A stretch of DNA of 49,473 nt, taken from NCBI GenBank assembly GCA_017471885.1, contig JAFURI010000007.1:1-49473 (forward strand), written 5' to 3'. The DNA comes from Clostridia bacterium. GTDB lineage: Bacteria > Bacillota > Clostridia > Christensenellales > Aristaeellaceae. A model generated the notes under the pieces. It did not search any database, had not been told where the DNA came from, and saw only the letters and a program-made list of their open reading frames with translations. Position 1 is the stretch's first letter. Each line of letters begins with the position of its first letter. The position numbers and the translations under genes were made by a program. This document shows positions 41,088 through 47,927 of this stretch, piece after piece.

Positions 41088-42752
41088 TTACTCCGTCACG
41101 GTCGCGTAGTTGATCATGATGCCGTCCTGGCTCTCATTCTGCACATAGCCCTGCAGACGATCGCTGACAGCGTAGTAGTTGCCGTTCCACTGGATGGGCA
41201 CGAAGATGTAGGATTCCAGCAGCAGCTGCTCAGCCTCGGCCATCATGGCGTTGCGCTTCACAGGATCGAACTCGTACATGGCGTTCTTGACCAGCTCGTC
41301 GAACTTGGGATCAGAGTAGATGCTGGAGAAGGGAGCGCCGGCCTGCATTACGTCGCTGACGGAGCCGCCGGTGATCCAGAACTCCAGGAAGGAGCGGGGA
41401 GCGTCGGCAGTGGAGGTCAGGGACTGATAGTAGATGTCGTAATCCATGAAGACCATGGACATCACGGCGTCGGAAACGGGCTTCAGCTCAATCTGGATGC
41501 ACTCCAGGCCCAGCACACGCTTCCACTCGGACTGCAGCACTTCAGCAGTCAGGCGGTACATGTTGCTGTCGAAGGTCAGGTACTTGATGGTGGGCAGCTC
41601 GGACACAGACTTGTAGCCCAGCTCAGCCAGAGCCTTCTCCATGTATTCCTTGGCCAGGGCTTCGTCGCCCGCGCCGGGGATCACGGTGGAAGGATAGTCG
41701 TCCACGAACTTGGAGTCAGCAGTATTGCCGACCACGTCAGCGTTGATCACACGGGTGGAGGCAGTACCGCTGCCATTCACCACGGGCACGATCAGGTCAC
41801 GGTTGATGGCATAGCTCAGAGCCATACGGAAGTTCTTGTTGGCCAGCACGGCGGTGACGGCGGGATCGCGGGGAGCAAAGGTGGAGCCGTCAAAATACAT
41901 GCCCTTGGTATTGAACTCCAGACCCTGGATAGCGCTGCCGGGGTTGTAGTGACACTTATCGGGGATCTGCTCCACGGTGCTCTCGCCCACGGTGACCATC
42001 AGATCCACTTCGCCGGCGGCGAACATGGCATAGCGGCCGCTCTCATCCACGGAGTGGATCATCTTCAGATCCTTGATCTGGAAGGAATCGGCAGCGTTGA
42101 TGTAGGTGGGGTTCTTGGTGAAGGTCAGGTAGGAGCCGTAGACCCACTCGGTCAGGACGTAGGGGCCGGAGTACATCATATCGGCAGGGGTGCCGCCCAG
42201 AGCATCGCCCTTGGCCTCCACGAAGGCCTGATTCAGGGGATAGATCTCCAGCTGGGGATCAAAGTCGGCGGTAGCAGCTTCCAGCTCCACCACGAAGGTC
42301 TTCTCATCCACAGCATAGATACCCAGATCAGCCACGGTGCACTCGCCGTTGACGTACTTCACGCCGTTCTTGTAATACACGGCGGAGGTGGCGTCCAGCT
42401 TGTTGATCAGATAGTACACGAAGTCGGCAGCGGTGATCTTGGAACCGTCGGTATACACGGCGTCCTTGATGGTATAGGTGTAAACGGTGTTGGTTTCGTT
42501 GACCACACAGCTCTCAGCCAGCTCAGGATAGCTGCTGCCGTTGTAGGGACGGTACAGCATGGCGGAGGTCAGGTAGAACACGTCAGCGTCCAGGTTGGAA
42601 GCAGACTGAATCATGTTCAGAGTGTTGGGCTCGGTGGACACGAAGGTCAGGGAGCCGGAACCTTCCACGGTACCGGTGGATTCGGCCATGGCCGCAGCAG
42701 CGGTGAAGATCATCGCCAGCGCCATCACCAGAGAGAGAACGCGCTTCATCAT
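41088..42752 (-). CDS. oppA: Oligopeptide-binding protein OppA/DppA (SBP family 5)
   Basis: The 554-residue protein has a signal peptide ending AMA|ES (about residues 1-24) with no cysteine for lipidation, then the family 5 binding fold. Recognisable elements are the early LTFVSTEPNTLN, TYTIKDAVYTDGSKITAADFVY and YAINRDLIV. It captures peptides (or nickel/other family 5 ligands) for OppBCDF. AGGAGG lies nine bases before tandem ATGs at 42752. Narrow codon use suggests strong expression. It is the first gene of a ten-gene operon ending with cytosolic peptidases, which supports peptides as ligand. Confidence 0.92.
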   Translation of the reverse strand: MMKRVLSLVMALAMIFTAAAAMAESTGTVEGSGSLTFVSTEPNTLNMIQSASNLDADVFYLTSAMLYRPYNGSSYPELAESCVVNETNTVYTYTIKDAVYTDGSKITAADFVYYLINKLDATSAVYYKNGVKYVNGECTVADLGIYAVDEKTFVVELEAATADFDPQLEIYPLNQAFVEAKGDALGGTPADMMYSGPYVLTEWVYGSYLTFTKNPTYINAADSFQIKDLKMIHSVDESGRYAMFAAGEVDLMVTVGESTVEQIPDKCHYNPGSAIQGLEFNTKGMYFDGSTFAPRDPAVTAVLANKNFRMALSYAINRDLIVPVVNGSGTASTRVINADVVGNTADSKFVDDYPSTVIPGAGDEALAKEYMEKALAELGYKSVSELPTIKYLTFDSNMYRLTAEVLQSEWKRVLGLECIQIELKPVSDAVMSMVFMDYDIYYQSLTSTADAPRSFLEFWITGGSVSDVMQAGAPFSSIYSDPKFDELVKNAMYEFDPVKRNAMMAEAEQLLLESYIFVPIQWNGNYYAVSDRLQGYVQNESQDGIMINYATVTE

Positions 42753-42799
42753 GGTAAAAATCCTCCTCGTTCACGCACATTTGTGCGCGGAGTCTGCAC

Positions 42800-42818
42800 T
42801 TGTCCATTCTATGGACAA
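42800..42818. promoter_or_regulatory. 8-bp inverted repeat in the oppA leader (candidate operator)
   Basis: TTGTCCAT (42800-42807), TCT, ATGGACAA (42811-42818). It lies about 12 bases downstream of the oppA -10, where a bound repressor would block transcription; a short leader hairpin is the alternative. Confidence 0.5.
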
Positions 42819-42829
42819 TAATATCTTAC

Positions 42830-42858
42830 AATATACAGAATGGTGGTGAAATTGTCAA
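42830..42858 (-). promoter_or_regulatory. Strong promoter of the peptide operon
   Basis: Minus strand: perfect TTGACA (42858-42853), 17 bases, TATATT (42835-42830). No other convincing promoter was found down to 29577, so it may drive all ten genes. Confidence 0.8.
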
Positions 42859-42965
42859 GCAACACAAATCCACCCTTCCCATGGAAAAATGCTTTTTCTT
42901 TGCTTTTCTTTTGTTTTTTCATACAAAGGAACAAAAACCGCCGTATCCGATCCTCTTCCCTGCTG

Positions 42966-42994
42966 TTGACAAGCAGCTTTTTTCCTTATATGAT
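42966..42994 (+). promoter_or_regulatory. Promoter of the amidohydrolase gene
   Basis: Perfect TTGACA (42966-42971), 17 bases, TATGAT (42989-42994). The 271-base region between oppA and the amidohydrolase otherwise holds only the oppA promoter and palindrome. Confidence 0.78.
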
Positions 42995-43023
42995 GTAGAA
43001 AAAACCTACAGGAGGCTACCATT

Positions 43024-44244
43024 ATGGCCTATGCCCTGAAAGGCAGAATTATCGACGCCGTATCCGACCAGCCCATCGAGCAGGGTCTGGTGATCATCGA
43101 AGACCGGCGTCTGACCTACGTCGGCGTATATGACGAAAGCAAAATCCCCGAAGGCGTGACCCCGCTGGAGGTGGAGAACGGCACCATCCTCCCTGGCTTT
43201 ATCGACTGCCATGCCCACCTGACCGGTCATGAGGACGCAGGCTCCTTCTCCCGCGGACGGCTCTTCGGCGATCAACTGCTGGGCGCGGCGTATCAGTGCG
43301 GCCTCCTGCTGGACGCAGGCTTCACCGGCATCCGCGATATGAGCGTAGCGGGCTTTTACCTCTCCCGCGCCGTAGAGCGCGGCGTGCTGCGCGGCCCAAA
43401 GATCATGCCCGGCGGTCAGGTGCTGAGCAATACCTCCGGTCATCTGGACAGCGACATGAGCCTGACCAAGGAGGAAATCAACAAGGACAACCCCATCGGC
43501 CTGCTGGTGGACGGCGTGGACGACTGCGTGATGGGCGTGCGCAAGCAGTTCCGCATGGGCGCGAAGTTCATCAAGATCTGCGCCACGGGCGGCGTTTCCT
43601 CCCCCACCGACCGGGTGGACGACGTGGCCTTCTCCGATGCGGAGTTCAAGGCCATTGTGGATGAAACCAGGCGCCATCACGCCTATGTATGCGCCCATTG
43701 CACCGGCAACGAAGGCGCCTACAAGGCCCTGCAGGCCGGCGTGACGTGCATCGAGCACGGCGTGATGCTCACTCAGCGGGAGATCGACCTGATGAAGGAG
43801 ATGGACGCTTCGCTGGTCACCACCCTGTCCGTATCCCTGGGCGTGGCCAATATCCCCGGTCTGCCGGACTGGATGGCCAAGAAGGCCCGCGACTGTGCCG
43901 AAGCCAACAAGAATACCATCCGCATGGCCCGGGAGGCGGGCATCCGCATTGCGCTGGGCACCGACTACAGCAACAGCCGCAATTCGCCCTATCTGGAGCT
44001 GGGCCGCGAATTTGAGGCCATGACCCGCGCAGGCATGACCCCCATGGAAGCCATCAGGGCGGGTACCATCAACGCCGCCTATCTGATGATGACCGACCAC
44101 GAAACCGGTTCCCTTGAGGAAGGCAAGCTGGCCGACGTGGTGCTGGTGGACGGCAACCCGCTGGAGGACATCTGGTGCCTGACCAGCGCCAGCCATGTGA
44201 AGGCCGTATTCATGAACGGCAAAATGGAAAAGAATACCCTGTAA
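43024..44244 (+). CDS. Metal-dependent amidohydrolase (M38, imidazolonepropionase/Xaa-Pro dipeptidase-like)
   Basis: The 406-residue enzyme has the amidohydrolase barrel with a binuclear metal site: His63 and His65 in FIDCHAHL, Lys184 in KFIKICATGG (likely carbamylated), His225 in CAHCTG, His245 in IEHGVML and Asp314 in LGTDYSN. The N- and C-terminal beta strands form the small sandwich (ADVVLVDGNPLEDI). Close relatives are annotated as imidazolonepropionase-like or prolidase-like hydrolases that act on N-acyl or Xaa-Pro dipeptides. AGGAGG precedes the ATG. It is divergent from the peptide operon, so dipeptide or lactam hydrolysis after uptake is a reasonable role; the substrate is unproven. 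Confidence 0.88.
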   Translation: MAYALKGRIIDAVSDQPIEQGLVIIEDRRLTYVGVYDESKIPEGVTPLEVENGTILPGFIDCHAHLTGHEDAGSFSRGRLFGDQLLGAAYQCGLLLDAGFTGIRDMSVAGFYLSRAVERGVLRGPKIMPGGQVLSNTSGHLDSDMSLTKEEINKDNPIGLLVDGVDDCVMGVRKQFRMGAKFIKICATGGVSSPTDRVDDVAFSDAEFKAIVDETRRHHAYVCAHCTGNEGAYKALQAGVTCIEHGVMLTQREIDLMKEMDASLVTTLSVSLGVANIPGLPDWMAKKARDCAEANKNTIRMAREAGIRIALGTDYSNSRNSPYLELGREFEAMTRAGMTPMEAIRAGTINAAYLMMTDHETGSLEEGKLADVVLVDGNPLEDIWCLTSASHVKAVFMNGKMEKNTL

Positions 44245-44249
44245 CACAA

Positions 44250-44290
44250 ACGCCTCTGCAGACCGGCAACCGGCTGCAGGGGCGTTTTTT
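44250..44290 (+). terminator. Terminator of the amidohydrolase gene
   Basis: A 12-bp stem with one G-U pair (44250-44261 with 44274-44285), containing an inner CCGG-CAA-CCGG hairpin, is followed by TTTTTT. It starts 5 bases after the stop codon. Confidence 0.88.
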
Positions 44291-44301
44291 GTCTGCACTA
44301 T

Positions 44302-45780
44302 TTACGTCTTTTCTGTTTTCTGACGGAACTGCTGCTTGTACTTCATGGGCGAGAGGCCGATCTGCTTCTTGAAGCACTGGGTGAAGTAGCTCACGTCGTA
44401 AATTCCTACCTGCCGACCGATATCGCCCACCGGGAGCGAGGTGGTCTCCAGCAGATGCCGGGCACGGCTGATCCGCTTGTGGCACACATAATCGCTGAAA
44501 TACATTCCCGTCTCCTCCTTGAACAGGCGGCCGACGTAAGTAGCGTTCATGCTGGTCTGCTCGCTGAAATGCTTGAGCGACAGGGCGCTGTTGAGGTTTT
44601 TGTTGATGTAGTCGATCATACGGCGCACAACAGGCGTCAGATTCTGCTCGCTGCGCAGATTGAATTCCCCCAGCGCACGGAGCGTTCCCTGCACCGCCTG
44701 ACAGAAGCTGTCTGCATTATACGGCGGATGGAAGGGCGCGAAGGGCAGCTTTCTCTTTTCAGGTGCGGATTCCTCCGTCACGCGGGACAGCTGCATGCAG
44801 ATCAGCGCATATAGATCCCGCAGCTCGCCGCCCCGGGCAATGCACGCCTTCGCCGCCTCCCTCGTCCAGTTTTCCACAGCCTGCAGGTTCGGCATGCCGG
44901 AGGCCATCTCCTCCAGCAGCGCCGCATCGTCTCCCCTGAGCAGCGACCAGTCCACTGTTCCGTACTCCAGCAGACCCTGCCGGCCCGACATGCGGGCAAA
45001 CGCCATCACCCGCTCCGCCTCCGTCATGGAGCGGAAAACGTTGCTGCTGCCTACCACCACGCTGCCGCAGGCAATGCGCATACCGGGATGATTCCGCAGC
45101 TGCTGCGCCGCCTCCTGCCGGATTACCTCCATCTGGATATCACGTCCGCCCACCAGCACCACGCCGTGATGCTCGTCCAGCGTCAGGGGATACGCGCACT
45201 GATCCACGCCCATTCCCCGGGCAATGCGCTGCACCATGCGCTCCGCCATGCCCTGCGCCTGCACCGCCACCGCGCAATACTGCCGCAGCAGCACATTGTA
45301 GCCCGCATAGGCGCTGCGCTCAATCAGCTCATCCGAGGAGATGCGTCCGTACAGCCATCTTTCCAGCACGTTGCGTGCAAACAGATCCCTTGTCACGCCG
45401 CCCTCACGGGCGATGTTCTCCTCCGCCCGGTACACCGTCTCCTGCAGCTCGTTCAGGTCGATGGGCTTGAGCAGGAAGTTCTCCACGCCCAGCCGCAGCG
45501 CTTCCCGGCAATACTCGAATTTGCCATGGGCGCTGATGATCACGCAATGCACGTTGGGATGCCGGCCTCGCACGGTATGCACCATCTCCAGGCCGCTCAT
45601 GCCGTTCATCATGATATCGGTAATCAGCAGATCAATGGGATGCTCCGCCATCAGCCGCAATGCCTGCTGTCCGCTCTGCGCCGTATGCACGTTGCGGAAG
45701 CCGTATTCCGTCCAGTTGACCGCGTTGCGAAGGCTCCCCAGCACAGCCAGCTCGTCATCCACCAGCAAGACGTCGTTCAT
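44302..45780 (-). CDS. YesN-type response regulator (REC plus AraC DNA-binding domain)
   Basis: The 492-residue regulator has a receiver domain (about 1-120; acidic pocket Asp8-Asp9, phosphoacceptor Asp55 in LLITDIMM, Lys in FLLKPID). A middle region (about 150-370) and a C-terminal AraC double helix-turn-helix (about 385-485; LKHFSEQTSMNATYVGRLFKEE split by turn, IGRQVGIYDVSYFTQCF) follow. YesN proteins, paired with YesM histidine kinases, activate sugar importers. No kinase gene is present here; it may lie outside or elsewhere. It is divergent from the second importer, which is its likely target. GGGAGG precedes the ATG at 45780. Confidence 0.92.
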   Translation of the reverse strand: MNDVLLVDDELAVLGSLRNAVNWTEYGFRNVHTAQSGQQALRLMAEHPIDLLITDIMMNGMSGLEMVHTVRGRHPNVHCVIISAHGKFEYCREALRLGVENFLLKPIDLNELQETVYRAEENIAREGGVTRDLFARNVLERWLYGRISSDELIERSAYAGYNVLLRQYCAVAVQAQGMAERMVQRIARGMGVDQCAYPLTLDEHHGVVLVGGRDIQMEVIRQEAAQQLRNHPGMRIACGSVVVGSSNVFRSMTEAERVMAFARMSGRQGLLEYGTVDWSLLRGDDAALLEEMASGMPNLQAVENWTREAAKACIARGGELRDLYALICMQLSRVTEESAPEKRKLPFAPFHPPYNADSFCQAVQGTLRALGEFNLRSEQNLTPVVRRMIDYINKNLNSALSLKHFSEQTSMNATYVGRLFKEETGMYFSDYVCHKRISRARHLLETTSLPVGDIGRQVGIYDVSYFTQCFKKQIGLSPMKYKQQFRQKTEKT

Positions 45781-45806
45781 GTACGCCCCTCCCTTTTCCT
45801 GTGATG

Positions 45807-45835
45807 ATTATACCATGCCCTCCTTCCCTCTTCAA
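45807..45835 (-). promoter_or_regulatory. Promoter of the YesN regulator
   Basis: Minus strand: TTGAAG (45835-45830), 17 bases, TATAAT (45812-45807) with extended -10 TG. Confidence 0.68.
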
Positions 45836-45848
45836 ACAAAATGCACAG

Positions 45849-45886
45849 TTTCAACACCACAAAGTGCTTCATTTCAACAAAAAGTC
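45849..45886 (+). promoter_or_regulatory. Direct repeats upstream of the second importer (candidate YesN site)
   Basis: TTTCAACA occurs at 45849-45856 and 45872-45879, each followed by AAAGT(G/C) (45861 and 45881). The 23-base period is about two helical turns and the pair ends just upstream of the importer -35, as expected for an AraC-type activator. Confidence 0.5.
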
Positions 45887-45898
45887 ATTTTAGCAATA

Positions 45899-45928
45899 TT
45901 TACACCCGCTTTTTCCCTTATTTATAAT
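45899..45928 (+). promoter_or_regulatory. Promoter of the second importer operon
   Basis: TTTACA (45899-45904), 18 bases, perfect TATAAT (45923-45928), about 55 bases before the permease start. Confidence 0.68.
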
Positions 45929-45982
45929 AAATACGTCATCTCTGATCGATCCTTCTTCATCATAAACCAAGGAGGTTTCTGC

Positions 45983-46930
45983 ATGTCCGCAGTCAAAGCA
46001 CCCAAGCCTGCGCGTCAGCGCTCCCTGCATGAGCGCGACGGCAAAAAGCTGTTTTTCATGGCGCTGCCCTTCGTCCTCTTCGTCTTTGTCTTCCACTACA
46101 TGCCGCTGTGGGGCTGGTCCTTTGCCTTTGTGAACTACAAGCCCGGCCGTGCGCTGCTCAACTGCGACTTCGTGGGCCTTACCAACTTCACCAAGCTGTT
46201 CCTTCAGCCCGTGATGCGCAACCGCCTCTTCGAGGTGCTCCGCAATACCTTCGGCATGCAGCTGCTGCATTACCTGACCATGCCGCTGCCCATGCTTTTC
46301 GCCATCTTCCTGCATGAGATGCCCTCCAGGCGCTGCCGCAAGGTCATCCAGACGGTGACGACCCTGCCCAACTTCATCTCCTGGGTTATCATCTACGCGC
46401 TGGCCTACGGCATGTTCGCCGTGGATACGGGCTTCATCAACAACATGCTCAAGAGCGTAGGCCTGATCGAAACCGGCATTCCCTTCCTGACCTCCGGCGA
46501 CAACGTGTGGCTGAAGATGACCTTCTACTCTCTGTGGAAGTCTCTGGGCTGGAGCGCCATCGTGTATCTGGCGGCCATCGCCGGTATTGATCACGAGGTG
46601 ATGGAGGCTGCGGAGGTGGACGGCGCAGGCCGTATGCGCCGCATCTGGCACATCACCATTCCCGAGCTCATCCCCACCTTCTTCGTACTGCTGGTGATGA
46701 GCATCGGCAACTTCCTCAACGCCGGCATGGAGCAGCAGAAAATGTTCTCCAACGCCATGACCAAGCCCTACATTGAAACCCTCGACCTGTATGTGTACAA
46801 CATGGGCATCGGCTCTGGCCTGATCTCCTACTCCACGGCCGTGGGCATTATGAAATCCTTCGTGGCGGTTGTGCTGTTCTCCAGCGCCAACATGCTGTCC
46901 AAGAAGGTCCGCGGCTACAGCATGTTCTAA
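45983..46930 (+). CDS. Sugar ABC transporter permease, LplB type (second importer)
   Basis: The 315-residue permease has six predicted membrane spans, the first near residue 21 (FFMALPFVLFVFVFHYM). The EAA loop VMEAAEVDGAGRMRRIWHI lies near residues 205-225. The C-terminus SKKVRGYSMF is typical of LplB proteins. AAGGAGG lies upstream of the ATG at 45983, which is the only start with a ribosome site. It is a paralogue of the permease at 24354, not a recent copy. Regulation by the divergent YesN protein is inferred. No ATPase gene accompanies it. Confidence 0.92.
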   Translation: MSAVKAPKPARQRSLHERDGKKLFFMALPFVLFVFVFHYMPLWGWSFAFVNYKPGRALLNCDFVGLTNFTKLFLQPVMRNRLFEVLRNTFGMQLLHYLTMPLPMLFAIFLHEMPSRRCRKVIQTVTTLPNFISWVIIYALAYGMFAVDTGFINNMLKSVGLIETGIPFLTSGDNVWLKMTFYSLWKSLGWSAIVYLAAIAGIDHEVMEAAEVDGAGRMRRIWHITIPELIPTFFVLLVMSIGNFLNAGMEQQKMFSNAMTKPYIETLDLYVYNMGIGSGLISYSTAVGIMKSFVAVVLFSSANMLSKKVRGYSMF

Positions 46931-46944
46931 GGAGGGAATGAGCC

Positions 46945-47856
46945 ATGACCGCAATCCGCAACAAGCGCCGTATGTCCGTCGGCGACAGAATCTTCCACAT
47001 CGTCAACTACACGGTCTTTATCCTGCTGGGGCTGATCTGCTTCTACCCCTTCTACTATCTGGTCATCAACACCATCAGCAATAACCGGATGGTGGATCTG
47101 GGCATGATCATGTACCTGCCTCAAGGCATTCACTTCACCAACTATGTGAAGGTGTTCGAGGTGGACGGCATGATCCGCGCCATCTTCATCTCGGTGAGCC
47201 GTACCGTTCTGGGTACTGCCCTCCCGGTGATCTTCACCTCCATCGCGGGCTACCTGTTCTCCAAGGAGCATATGTGGCACCGCAAGCTCCTGTACCGATT
47301 CACCATCATTACCATGTACTTCTCCGCCGGCATGATTCCCGTATACATGAACATGAAGCTCCTGCACCTGATGAACTCCTTCTGGGTGTACATCATTCCC
47401 GGCCTTCTGTCCGTGTACAACATGGTGCTGGTAAAGACCTTCATGGAATCCCTGCCCGCCGCGCTGGAGGAATCCGCCCAGATCGACGGTGCGACTTATC
47501 CGCAGCGCTTCATCCACATTGTGCTGCCTCTGGCCAAGCCCATTCTGGCGACCATCGCCCTCTTCGGCGCGGTGAACCAGTGGAACGCCTACATGGACAC
47601 CCTGCTCTACATCAACGATTCCGAGCTGTACACCATGCAGTTCCTGCTGTATGAATACCTGAACCAGGCCTCCTCCATCGCCAGCTCCATCACCGCCAAC
47701 ACGGACATGAGCATGATCGATCAGGCCACGCAGGTTTCCACTACGGCGCTGCGCAACACCATGACGGTGATCACCATCCTGCCCATCATCTTCGTGTACC
47801 CCTTCATCCAGCGCTACTATGTGCAGGGTGTGATGATCGGCGCCGTCAAGGGCTGA
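46945..47856 (+). CDS. Sugar ABC transporter permease, YtcP type (second importer)
   Basis: The 303-residue partner permease has six predicted spans, the EAA loop LEESAQIDGATYPQRFIHI (about 173-191) and the diagnostic end YPFIQRYYVQGVMIGAVKG. It starts 14 bases after the LplB stop with AAGGAGGG. Together they form the channel of a plant- or host-oligosaccharide importer, again without a dedicated ATPase. An 8-bp hairpin at 47881-47901 lies before the binding protein gene. Confidence 0.92.
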   Translation: MTAIRNKRRMSVGDRIFHIVNYTVFILLGLICFYPFYYLVINTISNNRMVDLGMIMYLPQGIHFTNYVKVFEVDGMIRAIFISVSRTVLGTALPVIFTSIAGYLFSKEHMWHRKLLYRFTIITMYFSAGMIPVYMNMKLLHLMNSFWVYIIPGLLSVYNMVLVKTFMESLPAALEESAQIDGATYPQRFIHIVLPLAKPILATIALFGAVNQWNAYMDTLLYINDSELYTMQFLLYEYLNQASSIASSITANTDMSMIDQATQVSTTALRNTMTVITILPIIFVYPFIQRYYVQGVMIGAVKG

Positions 47857-47880
47857 TGCAAAGCCCCTTCCCTACGGAAT

Positions 47881-47901
47881 AATGCCTGCGGATCAGGCGT
47901 T
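47881..47901 (+). other. Small intercistronic hairpin before the binding protein
   Basis: AATGCCTG (47881-47888) pairs with CAGGCGTT (47894-47901), with one G-U pair. It lacks a T-run and probably tunes mRNA stability between permease and binding-protein genes. Confidence 0.4.
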
Positions 47902-47927
47902 ATCATAATCAACAAGGAGGAATACCC

